A DNA stretch of 29,123 nucleotides from W1P20-047 sp051878795. GTDB taxonomy: Bacteria > Actinomycetota > Coriobacteriia > Coriobacteriales > Eggerthellaceae. A program made the translations under genes and the position numbers. The notes beneath the pieces are model-generated. The model had not been told where the DNA came from. It saw only the letters and a list, made by a program, of their open reading frames with translations, and did not search any database. Location of the stretch: NCBI GenBank assembly GCA_051878795.1, contig JBJEKU010000005.1, forward strand, positions 1 through 29,123, in the 5' to 3' direction. Of the stretch, positions 7,341-14,519 are shown piece by piece. Every line of letters starts with the position of its first letter. The first letter of the stretch is position 1.

Positions 7341-10059
7341 TCAGGAAATGGTAAACGTCACCATCGATGGCATCCAGCTTCAAGTAGCGGCAGATGCCAC
7401 CATCCTGAGCGCTGCCCAGCAGGCGGGAATCCGCATTCCCACTCTGTGCTTCCTCAAGGATATCAACAAGATCGGGTCCTGCCGCGTCTGCTCCGTCGAG
7501 GTTGAGGGCGAAGACGGCCTGGTGGCCGCTTGCAACAACCTGGTCCGCGAGGGCATGGTGGTCACCACCAACAGCCCGCGCGTGCAGGAATTCCGCCGCA
7601 CCGTGCTGGACCTGATCATCAGCCAGCATGGCCTTAACTCCACCAACTTCTGCTTCAGCTGCCCGAAGAACGGCGCCTGCGAGCTGCAGGCCGTCTGCCG
7701 CGAGTGCGGTGTGGAAAGCCCCTCTTTCCCCACCCCCGCAAAGGACAAGCCCATCTACGACAGCAACCCCTTCCTGCAGTTCAACGCCAACCTGTGCATC
7801 GGCTGCCAGCGTTGCGTGGGCGCCTGCAACAACCAGGCATGCAACCACACCCTGCAGACCGGCAAGAGGGGCGTGCGCACCGCCATCCTGGCTCCCTTCG
7901 GCGAGGACTGGAAGTCCACCGACTGCGAGTCCTGCGGATGCTGCGCTGCGGCCTGCCCCACCGGCGCCATCACCCTGAAGCGCCGCAACGATTACCGCGA
8001 GTGGGAAGTGAAGAAGACCCTTACCACCTGCCCGCACTGCGCCGTCGGTTGCCAGTACTACCTGGTGACCAAGGGCGACAAGATCGTGGACGTGCAGGAA
8101 TTCGACGGCTCCTCCAACAAGCGCCGCCTGTGCGTGAAGGGCCGCTCCGCTTCCTTCGACTTCGTCCAGAGCGAAGACCGCCTGACCAGTCCGCTGATCA
8201 AGAACCCCGAAACCGGCGAGTTCGAAAAGGCTACCTGGGATGAGGCACTGGATCTGGTTGCAAGCAAGTTCGGCCAGATCAAGCAGCAGCATGGGGGTGA
8301 TGCGCTTGCTGCGTTCGCCTGCTCCCGTTCCACCAACGAAGACATCTACATGCTCCAGAAGATGGCCCGTACCGTCTTCGAGACCAACAATGTAGACAAC
8401 TGCGCGCGCGTTTGACACGCTCCGACGGTTGCCGGTCTGGCAACCACTCTCGGTTCCGGTGCGATGACCAACACTATCGAGGACATCACCACCAAGTCCG
8501 ACGTCATCATGCTCGTCGGAAGCAATCCTGAAGAAGCCCATCCCGTTTTGGGCATGCAGATTCGCCGCGCTGTCGAAAACGGCACCAAGCTGATCGTAGT
8601 CGATCCCCGCAAGATCGGCCTGTCCAAGCATGCCGACATCCACCTGCAGCTGCGTCCCGGCACCAACGTAGCCTTCGCCAACGGCGTGGTCCACATCCTC
8701 ATCAAGGAGGGCCTGGTCGACAAGGAGTACGTCGAAAGCCGTACCAGCGGCTTCGAAGAGTTGGCCGAAATGGTCAAGGACTACACTCCCGAACGCGTTG
8801 CGGAAATCTGCAACATCCCCGTACGCGACCTCATCAGCGCCGCGAAGATGTACGGCAGCGCCGACCGCGCTCCCATCATCTACTGCCTGGGTGTTGCCGA
8901 GCACTCCACGGGTACCGAAGGCGTCATGAGCCTTTCCAATATCGCCATGGTCAATGGCAAGCTCGGCCGTGAAGGCTGCGGCGTCAACCCCATCCGCGGC
9001 CAGAACAACGTTCAGGGCGCATGCGACATGGGTGCGCAGCCCAATACCCTGACCGGCTATCAGAAGATCGTCGACCCTGCTGCCCGCGAGAAGTTCGAGA
9101 AGGCATGGGGCGTTTCCATCAAGCCCTACGAGGGTCTGAAGGCGACCGAGTGCTTCCCTGCCGCCATCAAGGGCGACATCAAGGGCCTGTTCATCTTCGG
9201 CGAGGATCCCGTCCGCACCGACCCGGACACCGCCCACGTCATCAAGGCGCTCACGTCCCTGGACTTCCTGGTCGTCGACGAGCTGTTCATGACCGAAACC
9301 GCCAAGTATGCCGATGTCGTGCTCCCCGGCCGCAGCTATGCGGAAAAGGAGGGCACCTTCAGCAACACCGAGCGCCGCGTCCAGCGTGTGCGCAAGGCGG
9401 TCGATGGTCCTGAAGGAGCGGCTCTGGATACCTGGATCTTCAGCGAGATCATGCGCCGCATGGGCTACGATCAGCCCGATCTGACCGCCGCCCAGATCAT
9501 GCAGGAGATTTCCTCCCTCACCCCGTCGTTCGGCGGCATCAGCCACGAGCGTCTGGACCGTCCCGAAATGCTGGGCCGTGGCCTGCAGTGGCCCTGCCCT
9601 GCCGAAGACCACCCTGGCACCCCCATCATGCATGTGGGCAAGTTCGCCAAGGGCCTGGGCACCTACTCTACTGCCCCGTACAAGCCTTCGCAGGAGCTGC
9701 CTGACGAGGAATACCCGCTGATCATGATGACCGGCCGTATCCTGTACCACTACAATGCATGCGCTATGACCGCACGCACCGAAGGCATCAACGAGATCGC
9801 GAGCAGCTCGTTCATCGAAATGAACGTGGAGGATGCAAAGGCGCTGGGCATCGCCGACGGCGACCGCGTGAGCGTAAGCTCCCGTCGCGGCCGGATCGAG
9901 ACCACTGCGGTGGTTTCCGATAAGACCAATCCCGGCGAAACCTGGATGCCCTTCCACTTCCAGGACGGCAACAGCAACTGGCTGACCATCGCAGCGCTCG
10001 ATGACATCTGCAAGGTGCCCGAATACAAGGTCTGCGCGGTCAAGGTGCAGAAGGCCTAA
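7333..10059 (+). CDS. fdhA: Selenocysteine formate dehydrogenase, catalytic subunit (UGA read as Sec361)
   Basis: One gene of 908 residues, interrupted only by TGA at 8413-8415, which is in frame with both halves. Around it the protein reads N-C-A-R-V-U-H-A-P-T-V-A-G-L-A-T-T, the active-site signature of selenocysteine formate dehydrogenases. U361 is the Mo/W ligand and the next residue is the conserved His. In order: [2Fe-2S] ferredoxin domain (Cys39, 50, 53, 67), NuoG-like His-Cys cluster (His99, Cys107, 110, 116), two 4Fe-4S motifs (Cys155-165, Cys198-208), the 4Fe-4S of the molybdopterin domain (Cys233, 236, 240, 268), then the bis-MGD domain and the C-terminal dinucleotide-binding barrel. 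This NuoG-type N-terminus marks a soluble enzyme oxidising formate to CO2 or running in reverse. No membrane subunit is nearby. Automatic callers would split it at the TGA into 7333-8415 and 8464-10059. Confidence 0.95.
8413..8445 (+). promoter_or_regulatory. Bacterial SECIS element with the recoded UGA
   Basis: Eleven nt after the UGA, GGTTGCC (8427-8433) pairs perfectly with GGCAACC (8439-8445) around the loop GGTCT. The E. coli fdhF SECIS has the same GGUUGC stem start and GGUCU apical loop bound by SelB. The element lies inside the coding sequence, as in other bacteria. Confidence 0.92.
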
Positions 10060-10062
10060 TAT

Positions 10063-10166
10063 CCCGCTTTCGCCGTTCGCCTTGAAAGGGGTGGAACGAG
10101 CGGGAAGGAAGGCCATTGTTAGACGACAATGTCCGGGCGGGGGTTTTGTGGGATGCTTCCGCCCGG
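10063..10166 (+). promoter_or_regulatory. Structured fdhA-focA intercistronic region
   Basis: Three hairpins in a row: CCCGCT (10063-10068) with AGCGGG (10099-10104), CATTGT (10114-10119) with ACAATG (10126-10131), and CCGGGCGG (10133-10140) with CCGCCCGG (10159-10166). No T-tract follows, so readthrough into focA is likely. Processing or differential expression is an inference. Confidence 0.45.
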
Positions 10167-10233
10167 TATGACGGACTACCGAATCGATTCTGGTGGGAAA
10201 GCTCGAATAGTATTCATCAGGAGGTATGAATCG

Positions 10234-11088
10234 ATGTCTATCGTAAAAGAGGATCTGCTGGCGATTAAGCCGGACTGCCTTGCGCCCGCGGCAACCGAGG
10301 CGAAGGCGGAAGGCATCGCCGAAGCCAAGTGCAAGCTGGAGCCCTTCCGCTGCTTCGTACTCGCCATCCTGGCGGGCATGTTCATCGGTTGCGGCGCGCT
10401 GTTCATGACCTATGTCAAGTCCGACGCGGGCCTGGGCTTTGCCGCGGCATCCGTCGGTGGTGCAGCCTGTTTCTCCCTGGGCCTGATCCTGGTCGTCGTT
10501 GCAGGTGCCGAACTGTTCACCGGAAACAACCTGATGGTCATGGGCGCCCTGTCCGGCAAGGTGACCTGGGGTGCGGTCTTGAAGAACTGGGTCATCGTCT
10601 GGGTCGGCAACTTCGTCGGCTCCCTGATCCTGGTCGGCATCGTCGCGGGCGCGAATAGCGCCGGCATGAACGGCGGCGAGGTCGGCAGCATGATGATGAC
10701 CGTGGCTGCGGGCAAGATCAGCCTGCCTGCCTCCACCATCATCTTCCGCGGCATCATGTGCAACTTCCTCGTTTGCCTGGCCGTATGGATGGGCTTTGCG
10801 GGCAAGACCGTCATCGACAAGATCTTCACCTGCATGTTCCCCGTTACCGCGTTCGTGGCCATGGGCTTCGAGCACTGCGTGGCGAACATGTTCTTCCTGC
10901 CCATGGGCATCATCGCCAAGAGCATGGGCGTTGCCTACACCGGTTCCGCCAATATCGACGTGCTTACTTGGGGCGGCGCGCTGTACAACATCGGCTTCGC
11001 AACCCTGGGCAACCTGATCGGCGGCGCCATCTTCGTAGGCGTTCTGTACTGGCTGGCATACGCCAAGCGCACCAAGAAGGAAGCGTAA
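10234..11088 (+). CDS. focA: Formate/nitrite transporter family channel, formate-specific by context
   Basis: A 284-residue inner-membrane protein of the FNT family, with about six hydrophobic segments from residue 40 on. Family signatures are AELFTGNN at 92-99, a middle segment MCNFLVCLAVWM at 175-186, and the pore histidine His214 in GFEHCVANMF. The N-terminus (about 38 residues) is soluble and charged. The start is ATG 10234 with AGGAGG at 10219-10224, 9 nt away. The longer frame from 10129 would translate the hairpin region and has no ribosome site. It follows fdhA by 174 nt on the same strand and ends at a strong terminator, so formate is the likely substrate. Nitrite or hydrosulfide cannot be excluded by sequence alone. 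It probably imports formate for the dehydrogenase, or exports formate if the enzyme runs as a CO2 reductase. Confidence 0.9.
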   Translation: MSIVKEDLLAIKPDCLAPAATEAKAEGIAEAKCKLEPFRCFVLAILAGMFIGCGALFMTYVKSDAGLGFAAASVGGAACFSLGLILVVVAGAELFTGNNLMVMGALSGKVTWGAVLKNWVIVWVGNFVGSLILVGIVAGANSAGMNGGEVGSMMMTVAAGKISLPASTIIFRGIMCNFLVCLAVWMGFAGKTVIDKIFTCMFPVTAFVAMGFEHCVANMFFLPMGIIAKSMGVAYTGSANIDVLTWGGALYNIGFATLGNLIGGAIFVGVLYWLAYAKRTKKEA

Positions 11089-11125
11089 AGGCGCAGCAGC
11101 CTTACCAACCTCTCTCTCAAATGAA

Positions 11126-11151
11126 GAAAGCCGGCCTTCGGGCCGGCTTTC
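11126..11151 (+). terminator. Terminator of the fdh-focA operon
   Basis: GAAAGCCGGCC (11126-11136) pairs perfectly with GGCCGGCTTTC (11141-11151) around a TTCG tetraloop, 38 nt past the focA stop. The T-rich tail is short. Confidence 0.85.
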
Positions 11152-11252
11152 TCGGTTCTAGGGGGTTGCCTGACGTATGCGGGGTCGCCGCGTTACGGTG
11201 AGGTTCCGGCAGTGCCGGCACGCTGCGTCGCGCGAAGACGCCTATGCCCGGA

Positions 11253-11278
11253 GCGGGTGTTTCACGTGAAACACCCGC
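11253..11278. other. parS: parS centromere site (ParB binding) in a 26-bp perfect palindrome
   Basis: The core TGTTTCACGTGAAACA (11258-11273) equals the widely conserved bacterial parS consensus, and its inner 14 bases match the actinobacterial form. Five further base pairs extend the palindrome on each side to 11253-11278. It lies in a 238-base gap between convergent genes. ParB nucleates on such sites, which cluster near oriC, so the window may lie in the origin-proximal part of the chromosome. The extended GC-rich arms could also form a bidirectional terminator hairpin. Confidence 0.85.
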
Positions 11279-11326
11279 AACGAAGGTGGATTGTGCTTCC
11301 TTGGGTGCGGACCCGATGGGATTCGC

Positions 11327-12220
11327 CTAGCGTTCCGCGTCCTCGATGAAGCGCATCATGGCGGGGAAATCGCGTAGGATCTGGGCGTAGCCGGCATCGT
11401 AGTTGGCCTGGAGCAGCTCCACGTCGCGTTCTTGCCCGGCAACGGTCAGGTCGTCGCAGTAGAACACGTAGGCGCGGCCGTCGCGCTCCCACTGGTCCAG
11501 CAGGTCGCACGATTCGTTGTAGCGGATCCAGCGCGAGGTCATGGCCTTGCGGATGGCGGGGCGGTGCCAGAACCAGGCATTTGCCCATCCCAGGCACTTG
11601 GGTTTACGGTAGCCGCGCTTGCGGGTGCGCACGACCACCACCTTCTCGAAGCCGTCTTCTTCGATCTTCTGAAGGGGGATGCCGCCACCGCGTGCGAAGC
11701 CGCCGTCGTAACAGGGGTGGCCTTCCACGGTTGGCATGGGCATGAGGACCGGTAGGGTGGAAGAGGCCCTGACCTGCATCATCAGATCGTCGAGGGTGCG
11801 CATGGTGTCGCGTGTGAAGTACAGATCCTCGCCGGTATCGCGGTCGAATGAGATCACGCAGCAGTCCGCGGGGTTGTTCTGGAAGGTCTCCCAGTCGAAG
11901 GGAAGGCTTCCGTCGGGGCGGCCCGCTTCCTGATAGATGTATTCCGCATTGAACGCGCCGCGCCCCTGCAGCATGGTCTTCATGTTGCCGACATTGGGGT
12001 CGCCGATGAAGCTGGTGAAAGATGCGCGCGTGCGTTCGATGTCGCGGGACAGGTAGTTCACCGTATTCGACGATCCGGCGGAGATGCCGTAGACCCTGTC
12101 GAAGTAGATGCCCTGTTCGAGTAGGTGGACGGCGACTGCGCTGGAATAGCAGGCGCGCATGCTGCCGCCCTCGAAGAAGAGGGCGGTCTTGAATACGTTG
12201 CTTTCAAGCCGGGGAGCCAT
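11327..12220 (-). CDS. Patatin-like phospholipase family protein
   Basis: A 297-residue protein with the Ser-Asp dyad of patatin-type lipid acyl hydrolases: nucleophile elbow GISAGS with Ser47, and the D-G-G motif with Asp172. The fold fits the bacterial YjjU/RssA group. The oxyanion-hole loop reads E-G-G-S-M-R-A (17-23) instead of the usual G-G-G-x-R-G, so activity may be altered. No signal peptide is seen, so it should act in the cytoplasm or at the inner membrane face. The ATG at 12220 is preceded by AGGGA and lies 9 nt after the stop of the YeiH-type transporter, forming a minus-strand operon. A link between the two functions is not obvious. Confidence 0.9.
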   Translation of the reverse strand: MAPRLESNVFKTALFFEGGSMRACYSSAVAVHLLEQGIYFDRVYGISAGSSNTVNYLSRDIERTRASFTSFIGDPNVGNMKTMLQGRGAFNAEYIYQEAGRPDGSLPFDWETFQNNPADCCVISFDRDTGEDLYFTRDTMRTLDDLMMQVRASSTLPVLMPMPTVEGHPCYDGGFARGGGIPLQKIEEDGFEKVVVVRTRKRGYRKPKCLGWANAWFWHRPAIRKAMTSRWIRYNESCDLLDQWERDGRAYVFYCDDLTVAGQERDVELLQANYDAGYAQILRDFPAMMRFIEDAER

Positions 12221-12229
12221 CGCGCATCC

Positions 12230-13276
12230 CTACCAGATGCCGATCAGATGCTGCACGCCCAGGCTTGCGGCGGCAATGGCGACCCAGCAGCACAGGCCCA
12301 GCACGATGGGCTTGCCGCCCGAGCGCACCAGCTTGATCAGGTCGGTGTTCAGGCCGATGGCCAGCATAGCCATGATGATGAAGAACTTGGACAGCTGCTT
12401 GAAGGGCGAGAAGAAGGAGGGGTCGACGCCTGCCAGGGAAGCGACGGTGGTGATGATGCTTGCTACCAGGAACCACAGGATGAACATGGGGAAGGCACGC
12501 TTCATGCTGAAGCCGCCCAGGCCTTCGGCGGATTCCTCCTTGTTGCGGCGCGCTTCGCTGCGTGCGGTCCAGATCGCCAGCACCAAGGTGATGGGGATGA
12601 TGGCCAAGGTCCTGGTGAGTTTGACGATGGTGGCGTCATCGAGCGTATTGGCGCCCGGATGCATGCCGTCCCAGGATGCCGCTGCCGCGGTAACCGAGGA
12701 GGTGTCGTTGACCGCGGTGCCTGCGAACAGGCCGAAGCCCGCATCGCTCAGGCCGATCATGCTGCCCAGGGTGGGGAAGATCAGCGCCGCGATCACGTTG
12801 AACAGGAAGATGACCGAGATGGCGGTGGCCACGTCTTCGTCCTTCGCCTTGATGACGGGTGCGGTTGCTGCGATGGCCGATCCGCCGCAGATGCTGGAAC
12901 CCACGCCGATGAGCGTCGCGATCTTGCCGGGGATGTTCATCGCCTTGCACAGCACGAAGGCCACGACCAGTGAGGTGGCGATGGTGGTGACGATGACGGG
13001 CAGCGACCTGGCGCCCACTTGCGCGATCTGGGTCAGGTTCAGGCCCAGGCCCAGCAGGATGACCGCGTATTGCAGGATCTTCTTGGAAGTGAACTGGATT
13101 CCGCCCTGGAAGTTGCCGTGCTCTTTCCAAGCCAGCGCCACGACCATGCCCAGCAGGATGCCGAAGACCGGTCCGCCGACGATGGGAAAGGCCTTCCCTA
13201 AAAACCAGCAGGGAATGGCGAGCAGGGCGCACAGGGCGACGCCTGGAATCCTATGCCTCACAGATTCAAGATCCAT
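12230..13276 (-). CDS. YeiH/UPF0324-family putative sulfate exporter
   Basis: A 348-residue integral membrane protein with about ten hydrophobic segments. Signature stretches of the YeiH (Cons_hypoth698) family are present: ILLGLGLNLTQIAQVG, GVGSSICGGSAIAATAPVIKA, FAGTAVNDTSSVTAAA, and near the end AMLAIGLNTDLIKL. Members are annotated as putative sulfate or anion exporters, and the actual substrate is poorly established. The start is ATG 13276 with AAGGAGG 6 nt upstream. It is the first gene of a two-gene minus operon with the patatin-like gene and is divergent from the small membrane protein at 13434. No LysR-type regulator, a frequent neighbour of yeiH, is seen here. Confidence 0.9.
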   Translation of the reverse strand: MDLESVRHRIPGVALCALLAIPCWFLGKAFPIVGGPVFGILLGMVVALAWKEHGNFQGGIQFTSKKILQYAVILLGLGLNLTQIAQVGARSLPVIVTTIATSLVVAFVLCKAMNIPGKIATLIGVGSSICGGSAIAATAPVIKAKDEDVATAISVIFLFNVIAALIFPTLGSMIGLSDAGFGLFAGTAVNDTSSVTAAAASWDGMHPGANTLDDATIVKLTRTLAIIPITLVLAIWTARSEARRNKEESAEGLGGFSMKRAFPMFILWFLVASIITTVASLAGVDPSFFSPFKQLSKFFIIMAMLAIGLNTDLIKLVRSGGKPIVLGLCCWVAIAAASLGVQHLIGIW

Positions 13277-13433
13277 GGCATGCCTCCTTTTCTTTGAGTG
13301 GGTGCACGGGTAGCGTGCAGGTTTAACGGGAAAACACTAGCACTAATCGGGATTGGCGGTGGGGAATTATTGCAGTCGTCAATTAATCCGGGGTTTTTCG
13401 TTAGAATCTTCCCGTGCAAAAGAAAGGAAAGCG

Positions 13434-13709
13434 ATGTCTCACAAGAATTTCGTAGAGGATTTCAGCGACCTGGAAATCGAAAGGGAATACGTTACGCGCG
13501 AAGAGCTTATGCGCGACCCCGAATTCCAGAAGAAGAGCAAGGGCATGAAGCGTTCGAAGGTGATCACGGCCGTCGTGTCCTTGGCGATCTGCATTGCAGG
13601 CGGCATCGGGTTGTTGGTGTTCACCCAGATCAATGCAAGCACCGCCCAGGCCCTCGAGCCCGCTCCTACTGCCCTGGAGCAAGCGGCGCAGCCCTGCTGT
13701 TCCGAGTAG
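13434..13709 (+). CDS. Small single-helix membrane protein of unknown function
   Basis: A 91-residue protein not recognised as a known family. A charged, acidic-then-basic N-terminal half (1-42) is followed by one membrane helix at about 43-64 (VITAVVSLAICIAGGIGLLVF). A short Ala/Pro-rich tail ends in C-C-S-E. Lysines and arginines before the helix put the N-terminus in the cytoplasm. The start is ATG 13434 with AAAGGAAAG in front; the frame extends upstream to 13353 without a better start. It stands alone, divergent from the YeiH-type gene and 173 bp before the folate gene. The coding call rests on ribosome site, codon usage and the clear helix. Confidence 0.75.
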   Translation: MSHKNFVEDFSDLEIEREYVTREELMRDPEFQKKSKGMKRSKVITAVVSLAICIAGGIGLLVFTQINASTAQALEPAPTALEQAAQPCCSE

Positions 13710-13798
13710 ACATCGCTGCCAGCGCGCTCTATCAACGTTTCGGTGTCGGAAGCCTTGCACACCGTGTAAGGCGCCTCGGGGTGCGCGCATTAATGGGA

Positions 13799-13804
13799 TA
13801 TAAT
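13799..13804 (+). promoter_or_regulatory. -10 box, probable promoter of the folate cyclo-ligase gene
   Basis: A perfect TATAAT, 78 nt before the start codon at 13883. The -35 hexamer is not clear. The leader contains a small hairpin, GCAGGG (13830-13835) with CCCTGC (13848-13853). Confidence 0.5.
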
Positions 13805-13882
13805 TGTAGCTTGGTGTTAACGTTCGAGAGCAGGGTCTGGCATCACGCCCTGCGGAATCAGAAAAGGACTGTTTGAGCAGCC

Positions 13883-14491
13883 ATGCAGCAAGAGCTTATG
13901 GAGAAAGAAGAAGTACGCGCGCACTACAAGAAGCTGCGCGATTCCCTCTCCGAAGAAGAGCGTTGGAATTCCGACGACATCATCATCGACCGCTTTCTCG
14001 AGCTGAACGCTTATAAGAATGCGGAATACATCCTCACCTACCTTTCCGTGGGAAGCGAGGTGGAAACCCGCGGCATCATCCAGCGTGCGTGGGAAGATGG
14101 CAAGACGGTCGCCCTGCCCCGCTGCATTCCGTCAACTAACAAGATGGAATGGTATAAGGTCGATTCCCTCGAGAACATGGTGGAAACCGCACTCGGCATC
14201 TGGGAGCCCGTACGCAATCCGGAATACCTGCTCGACGTGCACCAGATCAAGCATGCGCTCTGCGTCGTACCCGGCCTGACCTTCGACAGGGTGGGCTATC
14301 GCCTGGGATACGGCGGCGGTTACTACGACGTCTTCCTGGCCGATTTCATGGGCATTTCCGTGGGCCTGTGCCGCGACGACTTCATCAGCGAGCAGTCGCT
14401 GCGCTTCGAAAGCCACGACGTTTCGGTGGACATGGTGCTCACCGAAACCGAGATCGAGGGCATTTCCTTCTACGGCAGCGAAACCTCGTAG
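13883..14491 (+). CDS. 5-formyltetrahydrofolate cyclo-ligase (MTHFS)
   Basis: A 202-residue cytoplasmic enzyme that uses ATP to convert 5-formyl-THF into 5,10-methenyl-THF, returning folate to the one-carbon pool. The signature loop GYRLGYGGGYYD lies at 138-149 after VVPGLTFD. The N-terminal R-x-x-Y-x-x-x-R-type substrate-binding helix (VRAHYKKLRDSL) and the Y-x-x-x-G-S-E-V-x-T segment (53-62) are also present. Length is normal. The ATG at 13883 is used, and an in-frame ATG five codons later is possible. Transcription probably starts at the TATAAT at 13799. It converges on the large membrane protein gene, and a hairpin covers both stop codons. Confidence 0.95.
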   Translation: MQQELMEKEEVRAHYKKLRDSLSEEERWNSDDIIIDRFLELNAYKNAEYILTYLSVGSEVETRGIIQRAWEDGKTVALPRCIPSTNKMEWYKVDSLENMVETALGIWEPVRNPEYLLDVHQIKHALCVVPGLTFDRVGYRLGYGGGYYDVFLADFMGISVGLCRDDFISEQSLRFESHDVSVDMVLTETEIEGISFYGSETS

Positions 14492-14519
14492 GCGCGCTGC
14501 CGTGCTATCGGGCGCCTAC
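14488..14519. terminator. Bidirectional hairpin spanning two convergent stop codons
   Basis: GTAGGCGC (14488-14495) pairs perfectly with GCGCCTAC (14512-14519). The TAG stop of the folate gene (14489-14491) and the TAG stop of the opposite gene (CTA at 14516-14518) both lie in the arms. A T-tract is lacking, so terminator activity is inferred. Confidence 0.5.

Noticed and set aside
8413..8415. Nonsense mutation or pseudogene in fdhA
   Set aside because: The codon is TGA at the exact Sec position, with SECIS hairpin and intact frame on both sides.
7180..10875. A 1231-codon open frame on the minus strand opposite fdhA and focA
   Set aside because: It is antisense to genes with clear family motifs, and its protein is a low-complexity Ala/Gly/Asp/His composition typical of GC-rich shadow frames.
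13799..13882. 6S RNA gene upstream of the folate cyclo-ligase gene, as in E. coli
   Set aside because: Only about 80 bases follow the TATAAT, too short for 6S RNA, and the long bubble-containing stem is not present.
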